From Elusimicrobiota bacterium (lineage in GTDB: Bacteria > Elusimicrobiota > UBA5214 > JBBAAG01), in assembly GCA_041658405.1 (NCBI GenBank), contig JBBAAG010000079.1, positions 1 through 13,772 on the forward strand: 13,772 nucleotides of DNA. Reading direction: 5' to 3'. Under the pieces are notes generated by a model that saw only the letters and a list, made by a program, of their open reading frames with translations, had not been told where the DNA came from and made no database searches. Positions within the stretch are counted from its first letter, which is position 1, and every line of letters begins with the position of its first letter. Shown in pieces: positions 5,294 to 13,200 of the stretch. The position numbers and the translations under genes were made by a program.

Positions 5294-6292
5294 ATGAAAA
5301 TAACTGAGTTGTTCATATTAGCTATATTGGTAGCTGTGATTAGCACACCTGCCGAGGCGGTTCCTCTGCAAATAAATTTTCAGGGAAGGTTGACCGATAG
5401 TGCGGGGCAGCCGCTGACAGGTATGTATACAATATCATTTGGTTTATATGACACAAATACCGGTGGAACAGCGAAATGGGCTGAAACACAAAATAGTATT
5501 TCAATGGTTAACGGGATGATAAACGTAGTTATAGGAAGTTCAGTAACGGTTACGCCGGAAATCTTGTCTGCAGGTGATTTATGGCTGGAAATTAAGGTTG
5601 AAAATGATATTCTTCAGCCACGGCAAAAACTTGTGTCTTCGCCCTACGCAATCGCCGCAGAGAATAGTAATAAACTAAGCGGCCGTACGTACGATATGTT
5701 TTTGTCAACTGGCGGGGGTACAGTCAATGGGCCAGTGATTATCCAAGGTTCCGGTACGGTTTTGCAGGTTGTTGGCGTGTCTTCGTTTACCGGTGTTATG
5801 ACGGTTAATTCAGTGTACAACCCAACAGTTCCTCGCGGAGGAATTATTATGTATTCAGGTGTATGGAATTTTGATGCTAGCGGGTTAGGTACTGGCGTTT
5901 TATCAGGCTGGGCGTTGTGTAATGGTAATAATAGTACACCAAATTTAAGCGAAAAGTTTGTTATGGTATCCACAACTTCTGCGGGGCAAAACTCTGCAGG
6001 CGGTAATCTTACGCATTCTCATTCATTGCTGAATACTGAAGTATTTTTTGGGCCGCAGACCGGTGATGTATCGTACATCTCGCCAAACGGAGGACGGAGA
6101 GTGTCGTATAGTAATTCTGCTGCCGATATGTACGTGTCAAACAGTAGTACTCAACGGGTTGGGTATTCGGGAAATACACCTGCGGCTTCAGATACAGCTA
6201 TACAGAACCTTACTCTCGACACAGCAGCTGTTACATCGACGGTTAATCACCAACCGCCTTTTTTCAAACTAGCGTTTATAATGAAACTATAA
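5294..6292 (+). CDS. Secreted protein with a phage tail-collar-like C-terminal domain
   Basis: The start is placed at ATG 5294 (332 residues), because the promoter at 5244-5272 would not include the longer frame from 5213 and because a signal peptide begins here (MKITELFILAILVAV... cleaved near AEA-VP, about residue 22). The mature N-terminal part opens with LQINFQGRLTDSAGQPLTG and ends with LVSSPYAIAAENSNKL, a beta-sandwich unit common at the start of secreted tail-fibre-like proteins in uncultured bacteria. The C-terminal half (about residue 180 on) contains PRGGIIMYSG, GWALCNGNNSTPNLSEKFVM, a THSHS segment and NHQPPFFKLAFIMKL at the very end. These are the signatures of tail collar / microcystin-dependent-protein-like domains. 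No phage structural genes are nearby, so it is probably a chromosomal adhesin or trimeric surface fibre. The middle region varies freely and has no recognised domain. Partner unknown. Confidence 0.78.
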   Translation: MKITELFILAILVAVISTPAEAVPLQINFQGRLTDSAGQPLTGMYTISFGLYDTNTGGTAKWAETQNSISMVNGMINVVIGSSVTVTPEILSAGDLWLEIKVENDILQPRQKLVSSPYAIAAENSNKLSGRTYDMFLSTGGGTVNGPVIIQGSGTVLQVVGVSSFTGVMTVNSVYNPTVPRGGIIMYSGVWNFDASGLGTGVLSGWALCNGNNSTPNLSEKFVMVSTTSAGQNSAGGNLTHSHSLLNTEVFFGPQTGDVSYISPNGGRRVSYSNSAADMYVSNSSTQRVGYSGNTPAASDTAIQNLTLDTAAVTSTVNHQPPFFKLAFIMKL

Positions 6293-6319
6293 TATTTATC
6301 AAAGGATTATTTTAAAGTT

Positions 6320-7393
6320 ATGAACTCAAAACAGCGTGTTTTAACAACATTTGCGTCAAAAGTGCCGGACCGCGTACCCGTGAATTATTTTTCAAATCCG
6401 GGGATTGATGCGCGGTTAAAACAGTTCTATGGGTTAAAACCTAATGACGTTGAAGGGTTGCGCATAGCGCTGGGGGTTGATTTCCGTGGGATCAACGCGC
6501 CTTATCGCGGGGCTAAATTGTATGAGGATATTCCCGCACGCGGGGTGAAGGTTGATAACTGGGGTATACACCGCCGCTGGGTGGAACATACTACCGGCGG
6601 GTACTGGGACTTCTGTGATTTTCCTCTAAAAGACGCGGATGAGCATACTATTGCCGAGTGGAGGATGCCGTCCCCTGATGATTTTGATTATTCAAAAATT
6701 GAGGAGAACGCAAAACAGCGGTATGGGCAATACGCAGTGTTTACCGGTAGTGCAGGGTTTGGGGATATTATTAACGCTAATGGTATGATCCGCGGGACTG
6801 AACAAACACTGGTTGATCTTATTACCAACGATCCTGCGGGGTTATTGCTAGCACAGAGAAGAGTGGATGTACAACTTGAAATCATACGCAGGACGTTAGT
6901 AGCTGCAAATGGCGGGATTGATTTTCTGTGGATCGGTGAGGATCTTGGCAGCCAGAACGCGCAGATAATCAGCCGTGAACTTTATCTTAAACATATACGC
7001 CCGTTACACAAAAAGTTTGTTGACCTCGCAAATACGTTTGGTATCCCTGTGATGATACATTCCTGCGGGTCAAGTAGCTGGGCATACAACGATTTTATTG
7101 AGATCGGTATCAAGGTTGTGGATACCCTTCAACCGGAAGCTAAGGATATGGCACCGGAGTACCTCAAGAAAAGTTTTGGCGGTAAGTTAGCGTTCCACGG
7201 GTGTATCTCCACCGCAGGGCCTGTCGCAACGGGTACTGTTGATGAGGTTGTCCGGTACTGCCGTAAAACTCTTGAAGTAATGATGCCCGGGGGTGGGTAC
7301 TGTTTTGCGCCAACACATCAGTTACAGGATAATTCGCCAACTGAAAATGTTGTGGCAATGTACGATACTGCTAAAAAGTACGGGGGATACTGA
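6320..7393 (+). CDS. Uroporphyrinogen decarboxylase (URO-D) family protein, cobamide-methyltransferase-like
   Basis: This 357-residue soluble protein has the URO-D TIM-barrel fold and the usual length for the family. It opens with the family's 'sKqRvl..f..k.pDRVPv' segment. Potential zinc ligands are HSC (247-249), HGC (293-295, seen as FHGCIST) and Cys 328 in GGGYCFAPTHQLQDNSPTENV. This pattern resembles the zinc site of methylcobamide:CoM methyltransferases (MtaA, MtbA type) and their many uncharacterised bacterial relatives, more than true HemE, which lacks these cysteines. A role in methyl transfer or demethylation of a small methylated compound is likely, but no corrinoid protein or MtaB/MttB-type partner is in the window, so the substrate cannot be given. 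AAAGGA (6301-6306) is a rather distant ribosome site. Two TATAAT-like boxes overlap the end of the preceding gene, without clear -35 boxes. Confidence 0.82.
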   Translation: MNSKQRVLTTFASKVPDRVPVNYFSNPGIDARLKQFYGLKPNDVEGLRIALGVDFRGINAPYRGAKLYEDIPARGVKVDNWGIHRRWVEHTTGGYWDFCDFPLKDADEHTIAEWRMPSPDDFDYSKIEENAKQRYGQYAVFTGSAGFGDIINANGMIRGTEQTLVDLITNDPAGLLLAQRRVDVQLEIIRRTLVAANGGIDFLWIGEDLGSQNAQIISRELYLKHIRPLHKKFVDLANTFGIPVMIHSCGSSSWAYNDFIEIGIKVVDTLQPEAKDMAPEYLKKSFGGKLAFHGCISTAGPVATGTVDEVVRYCRKTLEVMMPGGGYCFAPTHQLQDNSPTENVVAMYDTAKKYGGY

Positions 7394-7407
7394 CCCCCAC
7401 TCTTTTT
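7382..7407 (+). terminator. Probable intrinsic terminator overlapping the stop codon of the URO-D-family gene
   Basis: GGGGG (7382-7386) pairs with CCCCC (7394-7398) around a seven-base loop that contains the TGA stop codon. Four bases later comes TTTTT (7403-7407). The stem is short but all G-C. The placement right at the gene end fits termination. Confidence 0.5.
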
Positions 7408-7419
7408 AAAACCTATTTA

Positions 7420-7550
7420 GTATTTCGCAAGAGTGAGAGTGAGCGGCTTCCATTATCTTTGTGTGTCCCGCAAGGACGAGTATGAGCGATTTCAATCGTT
7501 TTGTCTGCAAAACGATTATTGAGCGAATACCGTCCTTGCGGGATACTTAA
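7420..7550. repeat. Intergenic palindromic element with nested hairpins
   Basis: Outer arms TCCCGCAAGGACG (7466-7478) and CGTCCTTGCGGGA (7531-7543) are perfect 13-base complements, extendable through GTGTCCC/GGGATAC. Inside, ATCGTTTTG (7495-7503) pairs with CAAAACGAT (7508-7516) around the loop TCTG. A diverged direct copy of the left part precedes it: CGCAAGAGTGAGAGTGAGCG (7426-7445) resembles CGCAAGGACGAGTATGAGCG (7469-7488), and the likeness continues through TTC-AT. Nothing here codes for protein. It looks like a dispersed palindromic repeat of REP or MITE type, or a structured RNA. There is no T-run after the outer stem, so it is not a standard terminator. Confidence 0.7.
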
Positions 7551-7557
7551 TAACTGC

Positions 7558-7586
7558 TTGTTTACTTTTAATAAAATAAGTATGAT
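7558..7586 (+). promoter_or_regulatory. Probable promoter of the thioredoxin-TPR gene
   Basis: TTGTTT (7558-7563) and TATGAT (7581-7586) are 17 bases apart, just after the palindromic element and about 40 bases before the ATG at 7625. The -10 matches consensus well, the -35 only partly. The gene also has a strong GGAGGG ribosome site at 7614-7619. Confidence 0.45.
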
Positions 7587-7624
7587 TATTATCAAATAAT
7601 TATCTTTTTTAATGGAGGGTAAAC

Positions 7625-8653
7625 ATGCAGAAGTACACGCGGTCACTGGTAGTCAGTGTAGCAGCAGTACTTGTTGTTTGTATTAGTTATACGGTAACGG
7701 ATATGATAATCTCACGGTCGTTTGTTCCATCATGGGTATCAAATACGTTTAAACAAAAGAAGGTAAAGAAAAAAGTTGTGCCTACTCTCGTGAAATTTAT
7801 GTCCTATAAGTCCGCAATGAATAAAACGCAGAAAATTAATAAGCCTGTAATGGTAGACGTTTATACTGACTGGTGCGGGTGGTGTACGCGTCTTGATGAA
7901 ACCACGTATAACGATAAAAATGTTGCGGCCTTGTGTAAAGATAAGTTTTATTCCGTAAAAGTTGATGGCGAAACTCCGGATGGGAAAAAGTTTTGTGCTG
8001 CACATAATATCCAAGGGTTCCCTACAATCATGTTTATCGACAGTAAGGGTGTTGAGATTGACCGTATAGTAGGATACCTCCCGGCGGAAGTGTTTATCCG
8101 GGAACTTAATAAAATTGTTGACGGTAAGAAAACTTTTAGTGCGCTTAAGGAGTTGGTAAAACAAACACCCGAGGATGGCGAGGTTTTGTGTCTTCTAGGT
8201 AAAGGGTATATGGAACGGGAGAATTATAAGGACGCTATTGGATTATTCGAGAAAGCAGGGATCCTAAATTATCCGGGTAAGAATGTTGAAGAAATTGAGT
8301 CATCAATAATTAGTTGTAATTTAGGCTTGAAAGAAAATGTTAAAGCGCTGGGGTTAGCGGAAAAGTTTATTGTCAAGAATCCTACATCAACGACGGTAAT
8401 ATATATGTACCGCGTATGCGCGTATATTCACAAGAATAATAAGGATTATAAAAAAGCTATTCCCTATGTTGAAAAAGCGTTTAAGCCGCCGTATTCGTTT
8501 AAGGAACTTTCTGCTATCTACGGTTTGATGGGTGATAAAAAAAATCAAGCTCTGCAGAAACAAAAGTTTGATGAGTTTATGAAAACCCAGAACGCGTTGA
8601 GACAGCAGCAACAGCAAAAACAGCAGCAGCAGCCTGCTAAGAAGGGAAAGTAG
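7625..8653 (+). CDS. Membrane-anchored thioredoxin-like protein with TPR region and glutamine-rich tail
   Basis: The protein has 342 residues. ATG 7625 is supported by GGAGGG five bases upstream. Residues about 8-30 (LVVSVAAVLVVCISYTVTDMII) form an N-terminal signal anchor, putting the rest outside the cytoplasm. A thioredoxin fold follows (about 53-150) with the active site TDWCGWC (Cys 84 and Cys 87) and the cis-proline in GFPTIMF (Pro 133). WCGWC is typical of DsbD-C/thioredoxin-related disulfide reductases. Residues about 155-320 are helical repeats of TPR type (GKGYMERENYKDAIGLFEKAG and similar), probably for binding a partner. The last 25 residues are rich in Gln and end in Lys. Likely role: thiol-disulfide exchange on exported proteins; the partner is not indicated. 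The glycosyltransferase gene begins 21 bases after its stop, suggesting co-transcription. Confidence 0.82.
   Translation: MQKYTRSLVVSVAAVLVVCISYTVTDMIISRSFVPSWVSNTFKQKKVKKKVVPTLVKFMSYKSAMNKTQKINKPVMVDVYTDWCGWCTRLDETTYNDKNVAALCKDKFYSVKVDGETPDGKKFCAAHNIQGFPTIMFIDSKGVEIDRIVGYLPAEVFIRELNKIVDGKKTFSALKELVKQTPEDGEVLCLLGKGYMERENYKDAIGLFEKAGILNYPGKNVEEIESSIISCNLGLKENVKALGLAEKFIVKNPTSTTVIYMYRVCAYIHKNNKDYKKAIPYVEKAFKPPYSFKELSAIYGLMGDKKNQALQKQKFDEFMKTQNALRQQQQQKQQQQPAKKGK
8603..8633 (+). repeat. CAG/CAA-rich microsatellite within the thioredoxin-TPR gene
   Basis: A run of CAG, CAA and AAA triplets encodes QQQQQKQQQQ near the C-terminus. It is an imperfect trinucleotide repeat in frame, so length changes by slippage would add or remove Gln without shifting the frame. 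Confidence 0.7.
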
Positions 8654-8674
8654 TTAGTAATAAAAAAATAGTGG

Positions 8675-9370
8675 ATGCATGGAATAACCGCTGTACTGCC
8701 TGCATTTAACGAGGCAGAAAATTTGGCGTTTGTTGTAAGTGAACTAAACGCAACATTATGTTCAGCTGTGCGTGAGTACGAAATTATTGTTGTGAATGAC
8801 GGTTCTTCTGATAATACCGCCTCAGTTCTTGCGGAGCTACAGAAAAAATATTCTTTACTCAAAACTATTAGTTTTTTAAGTAACCAGGGATACGGGCGGT
8901 GTTTTTGCGCTGGGGTACATTCAGCGAAGTATGAGTATGTGCTTTTCACGGATACTGACGGGCAGTTTGTGTATTCTGACCTCCTGAAAATATTGCCGGT
9001 ATCACCGGAAGTTGATGCTTATCTCGGGTATCGCGTTAATAAACAATACGGTATACTCCGAAACTTGTGTTCCAGGATATTCAACTGGTTAATCCGTATA
9101 GTATTTGGTTTAAAAGTACGGGATATTAACTGCGCTGTTAAACTATACAAAAAAGGTGTGTGTATCCCGGATAAACTTATTTCCCGCAGGTTTTTTGTTA
9201 ATGCTGAACTCCTTATAAGATTACACTCCCGGGGTTGTGTTGTTCATGAATTTCCGGTTACTCATCGTCCACGGAAAACAGGGGTTTCAACCGTAAGATG
9301 TATTGAAGTATTGAATACTTTTATCGATGCTGCGAGGTTTGTCCAAAGCCGTGTGTATGAAAAAAAGTGA
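8675..9370 (+). CDS. Family 2 glycosyltransferase (dolichyl-phosphate-mannose-synthase-like)
   Basis: This is a 231-residue GT-A-fold enzyme that transfers a sugar from a nucleotide-sugar donor. Motifs in order: VLPAFNEAENL (8-18), IIVVNDGSSDNT (37-48), the metal-binding TDTDGQF (92-98), and an acceptor-side segment RDINCAVKLYKK (149-160), followed by HRPRKTGVST (197-206). This arrangement is that of the polyprenyl-phosphate glycosyltransferases (DPM1, GtrB, ArnC). The C-terminal transmembrane pair of GtrB/ArnC is absent, so it should be soluble or peripheral at the membrane. No clear ribosome site precedes ATG 8675, which starts 21 bases after the thioredoxin-TPR gene, so it may depend on translational coupling or readthrough. 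It ends 11 bases from the end of the convergent PorV-like gene with no terminator between. Donor and acceptor are unknown. Confidence 0.85.
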   Translation: MHGITAVLPAFNEAENLAFVVSELNATLCSAVREYEIIVVNDGSSDNTASVLAELQKKYSLLKTISFLSNQGYGRCFCAGVHSAKYEYVLFTDTDGQFVYSDLLKILPVSPEVDAYLGYRVNKQYGILRNLCSRIFNWLIRIVFGLKVRDINCAVKLYKKGVCIPDKLISRRFFVNAELLIRLHSRGCVVHEFPVTHRPRKTGVSTVRCIEVLNTFIDAARFVQSRVYEKK

Positions 9371-9381
9371 GTTATTACCGG

Positions 9382-10275
9382 TTAATAAAACTCGATTGTC
9401 AATGATGCGAGGTGGTTATTCCCAAAGGTTTTTACCGGTGAGTACGCGTAGTCTAGGCGGAAGTTTGAGATTTTTATTCCACCGCCTAACGTGTACGTTC
9501 CAACTGCGGTATTGTATCCCGCTCTAAGGGTTATCACCCGGGTTAATGCGTACTCGCTGCCTGCGGAGTAGGTTATTGTATTGTTAACACTTACCGCATC
9601 GGCGGTTATTATAAACCGTTCGTCTTTACTTAGTTTTGATATCCCCGCACGGAGAGTTAACGGTACAAGCGTTTCTCCCGGTAACTGGTATGGTTTGAGT
9701 AACTGCGAGTAGTTCTGCAGGGTAGCGCCTATCCGTGTGCTTGGGTTTAACCGGAAAATCGCGCCGGTATCGACCGTGAGTATTTGTGAGTCATACTTCT
9801 CTACTAACGTGCTCATAACGTATTTTAGGTTTAGCCCGAATGTAAGTTTACCCCCGGGGTTATGCGCTATACTCGCTACTACGGCGGTATCTTTCTGCGC
9901 TACTACTGTCCCAAACCCTGTGATACTTTCCGTACCGGTATCAAAAAGTAAGGCGGTTATGCCCGCAGTTGTTCCTGCAACGCTTTTTCCGGAGAGTTTA
10001 AAAACGTAACTTACAGCATCATATTTTGAGTTAAACATTGCAATATGGTGTGTAACGCATAACGCGCTTACTGTTTTGTCGTTACGCCGTATCCCCGCGG
10101 GGTTCGTAAAAATGTTTGGGATCCCTGAAAAAAGGGCGGTACCTGCGGATCCAAGGGAGTATGTTTGCGCGTTAATCATCGAGGTTAAGGCATTTAGTTC
10201 TGCGTATAGGGCTAGCGGAGTGTATGATAGGAGGATAAGTGTTGCTAAAAGTAGTGAGATAAACCTCTTCATCAT
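9382..10275 (-). CDS. PorV/PorQ-family outer-membrane beta-barrel protein
   Basis: A 297-residue protein with a signal peptide (MMKRFISLLLATLILLSYTPLALYA-EL). The mature N-terminus has the family signature: a Gly/Ala-rich stretch AQTYSLGSAGTALFSGIPNIFTNPAGI, in which 'A....lG.A..a...g......NPA.l' is the hallmark of the PorV/PorQ (UPF0164) family, FadL-like 14-strand barrels. Strands alternate thereafter, down to RLDYAYSPVKTFGNNHLASLTIEFY with a terminal aromatic residue, as outer-membrane insertion requires. PorV in Bacteroidetes works with type IX secretion; homologues in other phyla often stand beside large secreted repeat proteins, exactly as here. Its ATG overlaps the stop of the giant upstream gene (ATGATG, stop at 10272-10274), indicating co-translation. 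A second Met one codon in is an equal start candidate. Confidence 0.82.
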   Translation of the reverse strand: MMKRFISLLLATLILLSYTPLALYAELNALTSMINAQTYSLGSAGTALFSGIPNIFTNPAGIRRNDKTVSALCVTHHIAMFNSKYDAVSYVFKLSGKSVAGTTAGITALLFDTGTESITGFGTVVAQKDTAVVASIAHNPGGKLTFGLNLKYVMSTLVEKYDSQILTVDTGAIFRLNPSTRIGATLQNYSQLLKPYQLPGETLVPLTLRAGISKLSKDERFIITADAVSVNNTITYSAGSEYALTRVITLRAGYNTAVGTYTLGGGIKISNFRLDYAYSPVKTFGNNHLASLTIEFY

Positions 10276-13200
10276 CGTAAGACTACTACTTTCCGTGTAA
10301 TGACTGCCGTACCGTCGGTGATTACTATTACGTATGTGCCGGAATTAACTTTTGTGCCGTTATCATCCGTGGCATCCCACTGGAATTCCATGGTATCCCC
10401 GGTATTTTTGCCGTTGTATATTAACTTTATCCTGCGCCCGGTGAAGTCATAAATTTCTGTTACTACATCGCTTTCACGCGGGTTGTAAAGTACTGTCATC
10501 AACGGCGCGGAGGAAGTTACAAAATTATTTTTTATCTTTACCTCGCCGTCAGTGGCTAGCGTGTCGTTATACGCTGCGTTGTTGATATTAACTACGATAC
10601 GCTTATTCGCGGTATGGTTAACGGTATCGTATACTATGGCTTCCACTGTGGAATTACCGTCTTTAGTTTTAGTGGTATCCCAGTAACACTCCCACGGCGG
10701 TGTGTTAATAATCGTTAATAACTTTTTTGCGCCATAAAAGAGCACTTGCGCAATGCCTTTATCGTCAGTAACGGATACCGTGATTTTTGTGGTACCCCAG
10801 ATTATTTGTCCCGGGGTGGGGTTAAGCATCGTTATTTCCGGTGCGCTGTCCGGTGTAACTGCTGCGATAAAATATTGGTTTACCTGGTTCGCGGATAATG
10901 GTGCGTAACTGCGGGTGGAGGGTGTTATATCGTATCCTTGTTTTACTGCAGTAACATCGTAATTCCCGGGGGGTAAGGTTCTGAATTCATAGTATCCTTC
11001 TGAGTTGGTGGTATAGGTACCGTTGACCGTGCCGGTAAGGGTAACTACTGCACTGTCAACTGCAGCGCTTTGGCCATCCAGGACATAACCTTTTATTGTG
11101 TAGGTAACTGTGCTGTATGTGGCGGTATAGTTTTGGGTGTCACTATTACCCTCAAGCGGGGTGTATGCCCTGTTTGACGGTGTAAAAAAGTATGAGGGTT
11201 TGGTTAGTATTACATAATAATTTCCAGGTAAGAGATTTGTGAACTCATAATAGCCTGTATTATCAGTACTCGCAGTGCCGGAGTTTGAGCCCGTAAGTGT
11301 TAGTGTGACACCCGTAACCGCTGTGTTATTACTTGTGCGGACATATCCTGTTATGCGGTAAATAATTGTACTGTACGTACCCGTAAAGGTTTGGTTTTCT
11401 TGGTTGCCCGTAAGCGCGGTATACGTTTTTTTACCCGGAGAAAATGAGTAGGATTGTTTTCCCGGGGTTAACGTATAATTCCCGGAGGTAAGCCCCAAAA
11501 ATTCGTAGTACCCGGTATCAGAAGTTGTGTATGTGCCTGTAGAACTGTCGGTAAGGCGTATAGTTACTGAAGATATACCGGTACTTGTAGCGCTGTCGCG
11601 GATGTATCCTTTGATATAATAACCTGTTTGTGTGATCGTAGTATTTACTGCGGTAAAGTTTTGGTTTGCCTGGTTTGCGGTTAACGGGTTATACGTTTTG
11701 TTTGCCGGGTCAAATTCCCATAATATCCCGTCGGGGGTGAGTGTGTAGTTCATACCTGAAATTATGCCCGTAAATTGGTAGTAGCCCGTACTGGTTGTCG
11801 TATAAGTCCATGTGCTGGGGGTTAAACGCAAAGTTATACCCGTAACTCCGGTACTGCTTACTGTCCTCACATAACCGTTGATATTATAAGTTACCGGGTT
11901 GTACGTACCAATATAGTTTTGGGTGTCCTGATTCGCGGTAATTGAGGAGTATGTTTTTGATGACGGGGAAAAGTTGTAGTCCGTTTTTAATGGTATCACC
12001 GCATAATTACCCGCGGTGAGTGCCGGGAATTCGTAGTATCCTGAATTATCGGTGATTGTACTTCCGGTATTCGATCCGGTTAAGTTTATTGTTACCCCGG
12101 AAATTGCGGTACTACCTGATGTTCTAGTGTATCCGCGGATATAATAAGTTATCCCGGCAATTGTGCCGGTAAAGTTTTGGGTGTCCTGGCTTGCGGAGAG
12201 GTTGGTGTAACTTTTATTTGACGGAGAAAAGGTGTAGCCTGTTTTCCCGGCGGTAACCGCGTAGTTGCCACTGGGGATGTTCAAAAATTCGTAGTACCCT
12301 GTACCCGTAGTGGTATAACTTCCTGTCGAAGTGCCGGTAAGGTTTACCGTAACGCCCGTAATTCCCGTAGCGGTGTTGTCACGGGCATAGCCTTTAATAT
12401 AAAACAATGTTTTTGTGAGCCCAAAGTTTACTGTTGTGGTTGAGTTATACAGCGTTGTCATACTTGCACGGGTTGAGGTTGTGTAGCCCGTAGAAGAAGC
12501 TTTGAGGTCATAGGTTCCTGTGGGTACCCGTAAAACGTAATTCCCGGATGTGTCGGTAAGTGTTGAATTAATTGTTATCCCTGATATCTGTGTTTCCACC
12601 ATAACGCCAATAAGGTTTGTGCCGTTAAGCGTAGAGCTTGTTTTCCCGGTAAAGTAGCCGTAGCATGTGCCGGTAAAGTTTTGGGTTTCCTGGTTTGCGG
12701 ATAGGCTAAGAAAGGTTTTACTTACCGGCGAGAATGTCCAGTTTGTGCCGGTTGGTTTTAGTAAATAATTGCCGGTGTTAAGATTAGTGAATTCGTAGTA
12801 GCCCGTAGCCGTAGTTATGGCAGTTTTGTTTGCGTCACCGCTTAAGGTTACTGATAACCCCGGGATTGCGGTACCGCCTGTATTACGTATATATCCTTTG
12901 ATTGAGAATACCGTAGGGGTGTATGTACCGGTAAAGTTTTGGTTTTCCTGGTTTGAGGATAACGCTGTGAATGTTTTTGAGGACGGATTAAACCCGTAGT
13001 CAGTTTTTGTGGCGGTAATGCCATAACTTCCCGAGGGTAAGTTAAGAAATTCGTAGTAGCCCGTGGAGTCTGTGGAGTACGAACCTGTACCTGTCCCGGA
13101 TAAGGTTAAGGTAACGCCGCTGATGCCGGTACTTGTGTTGTCACGTACATAGCCTTTAATATAGTAATACACGTATCCGTATTTTGTGATAATCACGTCA

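Noticed and set aside
6054..6062. Minus-strand match to the CCGGTCTGC block of the variable repeats as a possible template repeat
   Set aside because: The similarity stops at nine bases; there are no flanking AAC codons or closing block, and it sits inside the collar-like gene.
6277..6293. Two TATAAT boxes as promoters of the URO-D-family gene
   Set aside because: No acceptable -35 element is found at 16-18 bases upstream of either box.
9371..9381. Shared bidirectional terminator between the glycosyltransferase and the PorV-like gene
   Set aside because: The gap is only 11 bases and no stable hairpin with T-runs is visible there.
10858..13170. CRISPR-like or satellite repeat array
   Set aside because: The ~255-base period, uninterrupted reading frame and protein-level conservation show tandem protein domains.
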